This document shows positions 62,090 through 64,000 of a stretch of 64,000 nucleotides of DNA, in pieces; position 1 is the stretch's first letter; each line of letters opens with the position of its first letter. Made by a program: the position numbers and the translations under genes. Origin of the DNA: Aquimonas sp044377145 (GTDB lineage Bacteria; Pseudomonadota; Gammaproteobacteria; Xanthomonadales; Xanthomonadaceae); contig NZ_JBILJQ010000002.1 of NCBI RefSeq assembly GCF_044377145.1, positions 148,108 through 212,107 on the forward strand. Direction: 5' to 3'. A model generated the notes under the pieces. The model was given only the letters and a program-made list of their open reading frames with translations, searched no databases and was not told where the DNA came from.

Positions 62090-62252
62090 CTAGCAGCCTG
62101 TCGGGCTTGGGGGGCGAGGCGATAGTCGACTGTGCGAGGACAGTTTTTCGACGATTCGCGGGCCGAGTGGGCGCTCGGCCAAGAACCGGCGAAAGAATGG
62201 ACCGCGCAGGCGGATTTGCAGCCCGGCCATCCAAAGTCCGACAGGCTGCCTT
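62090..62252. mobile_element. MITE-like element copy 3 (~163 bp, inverted, diverged)
   Basis: CTAGCAGCCTGTCGG at the left and, after ~140 bp, CCGACAGGCTGCC at the right. The interior is the reverse complement of copies 1 and 2 (TGCGAGGACAGTTTTTCGACGATTC, GGACCGCGCAGGCGGATTTG), so the element is inverted relative to them. ~130 bp upstream of the mgtE start on the opposite strand, so it may carry or interrupt its promoter. No ORF is convincing. Confidence 0.7.
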
Positions 62253-62331
62253 GGGCCGGCAGTACTTCTCGCGCGACTGGCGCGGGGCAGGTCCGAGCTT
62301 GCGGAAGCCGATGAACCCTAACGGCCCGACC

Positions 62332-63903
62332 TCAACCCAACCTCAGCACCCGCGGGCGTAGAAAGCGCACGCCGCCGCGTGCGACCAGGGCGTCGAGTTC
62401 ATCGATCGCGCCCACGCATGGCAACGGTTCACCGGGCTGCAGGTCGAGGCTGGCGCCTTCGACCCGGTTGCGGCCCAGGGCTTTGGCGCGATACAGCGCG
62501 CGATCCGCCAGCTCCAGCGCCAGCTGCCAGTCGGCAACGCCGGCGGCGCCCGGGTGCACGCTGACGCCGATCGAGCAGCTGATCCGCAGCGCTTGCCCGC
62601 CGAGGCCGCTGAATGCGGTCGCGGCAACCACGGCGCGCAGTTGCTCGGCTTCGCCCAGGGCATCCTCGATCGACTGGCTGGGCAGCAGGGCGAGGAACTC
62701 TTCGCCACCCCAGCGTGCGAAGTGGACGGACGGCGGCAGACGCTCGCGGTACAGGGCGGCGGTCTGCACCAGCACCTGATCGCCAACGCCGTGGCCGTGG
62801 CGGTCGTTGAGCTGCTTGAAGTGGTCGATATCGATCAGCAGCAACGCGTACTGCGGCCACTCCGACAGCAGGTGGAGCGTAGCGCGGCGGTTGGCGATGC
62901 CGGTCAGCGCATCAGTGCGGCTTTCCTCCAGCAGCGAGGCGTTGGCGATGCGAAGGCGCTCATTCGCACGCGCCAGGGCTTCGGTGCGTTCGCGCACCGC
63001 AAGCTCGAGCGCATGCCGGCGCGCGGCAGCCTGACGCAGGCTGTAGCGCCAGCCGAGCACGACCAGGCCGGCGGCAGCCAGCACCAGCAGAGTGCGCAGC
63101 AGGGTCAGCTCGTGCCAGACCGGTGCGACCTTGATCGCCAACGTTTGACTGGCGCGGCTCCAGTGCCGGCCCGGAAAGCGTCCCTCCAGCTCGAAGGCAT
63201 AGCGCCCCGGTGGCAGCCCGGTGTAAACGGCGCGCTGGTCGACTGCAGTGATCCAGCGCTGCTGATAGCCGGCGAGGCGGTAGCGGAACTCGATCTCGGC
63301 GGCGTGCCTCAGGCTGATGCCGGCGAACAGGATGTCGAGATCGCGGGGGCTCTCAGTCAGCTCGACCGCGGTCGGAAACGCCAGCTGCCGGCCGATCGCA
63401 TCGACGCGCTCGATCGCCAGGCTCGGTCGATCGGGCGCCGGCGGAATCCGCGCGGTATCGAGCCGGATCAGGCCATTGGTGGTCGGAAAGTAGAGCAGCT
63501 CGCCCTGACGCGCGCTGCGCGCTTGGCCGCCGCCGTTGCAGCAGCCCATGCGTTGATCACCGCGGGCGCGGTTGATCGCCCGCACCACCACTTCGGCCTG
63601 CAGACCGGCTTCGCCTGCCGGCACCAGCAGCCGTGCCAGCGGCAACCGGTAGGCGCCATCATTGGTACTGACGTAGACCTGTTGATCAATCAGATCGGAC
63701 GTCCAGCCGTTCGCCGACGGCAGGCCATCGGCCAGCCCGAACAGTCGCAGCTGCTCGCCGTCGAGCACGCCGATGCCCTTGTCGAGCGTGGTCAGCAGGA
63801 GCTTGCCGGCCGTCAGCGGTCGCAGACTGGAGACAAAGCTGCCTTCCAGCGGGGCTGACCAGCTCGGGCTATCTGTCGCATCCCGGACGAATGCATCCTG
63901 CAT
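62332..63903 (-). CDS. GGDEF diguanylate cyclase with sensory propeller remnant, probably 5'-truncated
   Basis: 523 codons. It starts inside what looks like two-component-type propeller blades (GKLLLTTLDKGIGVLDGEQLRLFGLADGLPS), then a Y_Y_Y domain (LAGYQQRWITAVDQRAVYTGLPPGRYAFELEGRFPG), one transmembrane helix (LLRTLLVLAAAGLVVLGWRYSL), a coiled linker and a GGDEF domain with TDALTGIANRRA, LLIDIDHFKQLND and the active site ARWGGEEFLALL. Full-length relatives have ~10-14 propeller blades and a signal peptide. Here the frame is cut by a TGA 9 nt before the ATG, right at the insertion-sequence edge. c-di-GMP synthesis by the remnant may be unregulated or absent. Confidence 0.8.
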   Translation of the reverse strand: MQDAFVRDATDSPSWSAPLEGSFVSSLRPLTAGKLLLTTLDKGIGVLDGEQLRLFGLADGLPSANGWTSDLIDQQVYVSTNDGAYRLPLARLLVPAGEAGLQAEVVVRAINRARGDQRMGCCNGGGQARSARQGELLYFPTTNGLIRLDTARIPPAPDRPSLAIERVDAIGRQLAFPTAVELTESPRDLDILFAGISLRHAAEIEFRYRLAGYQQRWITAVDQRAVYTGLPPGRYAFELEGRFPGRHWSRASQTLAIKVAPVWHELTLLRTLLVLAAAGLVVLGWRYSLRQAAARRHALELAVRERTEALARANERLRIANASLLEESRTDALTGIANRRATLHLLSEWPQYALLLIDIDHFKQLNDRHGHGVGDQVLVQTAALYRERLPPSVHFARWGGEEFLALLPSQSIEDALGEAEQLRAVVAATAFSGLGGQALRISCSIGVSVHPGAAGVADWQLALELADRALYRAKALGRNRVEGASLDLQPGEPLPCVGAIDELDALVARGGVRFLRPRVLRLG

Positions 63904-64000
63904 AATCGGTCAGCGCTGCTGGTCGGACGAGAGGTCTTGGTTGGCCTGCTGACCGAGCTTTCCGCTCCGAGGACTGCATGAACATTCGCCTGCACAAGAA
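63904..64000 (+). mobile_element. Edge of an insertion sequence, IS481-like transposase start
   Basis: An ORF starts at ATG 63978 with GAGGA 6 nt upstream, and the visible codons read MNIRLHK, matching the N-terminus I recall for IS481-family transposases (MNIRLHKNA...). It runs off the window. The left boundary should lie between the truncated sensor ATG (63903) and ~63940. Identification rests on seven residues and memory. Confidence 0.45.

Overview
The window is a GC-rich bacterial chromosome segment with dense coding on both strands and many ATGA-type overlaps. Gene content points to a gammaproteobacterium of the Xanthomonadales/Lysobacterales (for example a Rhodanobacteraceae or Lysobacteraceae relative): a complete mlaFEDCBA locus, glmU, glnE and mgtE next to many secreted beta-propeller, Calx-beta and PPC-domain proteins, plus a hairpin-rich dispersed intergenic repeat of a kind seen in that order. 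The lineage is inferred from content only.

Layout. 1-2.6 kb: the 5' half of a tricorn-type S41 protease, a 34-codon small ORF with a strong ribosome-binding site, and a hairpin-rich repeat. 2.6-3.9 kb: a decayed NatAB-like ABC transporter. 4.2-9.3 kb: a 1707-residue surface protein of Ig-like and Calx-beta repeats. 9.8-13.2 kb: three tandem phage-tail-collar (MdpB-like) proteins, a GNAT acetyltransferase, a DUF6916 protein and a Tat-type exported protein. 13.8-18.3 kb: a PNPOx-fold protein and the Mla phospholipid transport operon. 18.5-23 kb: rhomboid protease, a deacetylase/acyltransferase/methyltransferase set, a DUF2238 membrane protein and a photolyase N-terminal fragment. 23.2-28.7 kb: a vWA protein, then a MerC-like protein divergent from a zrgA-ABC-DUF3299 zinc locus across a putative Zur box. 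28.8-32 kb: M28 peptidase and glmU. 32.2-37 kb: two secreted proteins sharing a C-terminal domain. 37.8-42.5 kb: P-type ATPase, VIT-family transporter, cytochrome b561. 41.7-48.8 kb: envelope glycosyltransferases with an unusual histidine kinase and a response regulator. 49-51 kb: outer-membrane barrel and a membrane-anchored LytTR regulator. 51.1-57.2 kb: two complete bufferin (copper-chelating RiPP) operons around an AraC regulator. 57.5-64 kb: glnE, mgtE, a GGDEF protein and the edge of an insertion sequence.

Most notable: (i) tandem buf1 and buf2 operons whose leader regions share a 10-bp box, a 5-bp box and a TAAGGT element at identical spacing, suggesting one regulator, plausibly the AraC protein between them; (ii) three copies of a ~167-bp element with terminal inverted repeats and CTAG ends, one inserted in frame in a membrane-protein gene of the buf2 cluster and one whose end supplies a neighbour's stop codon; (iii) a sensor gene whose 5' end appears cut by an insertion sequence; (iv) a histidine kinase with a degenerate ATP-binding half.
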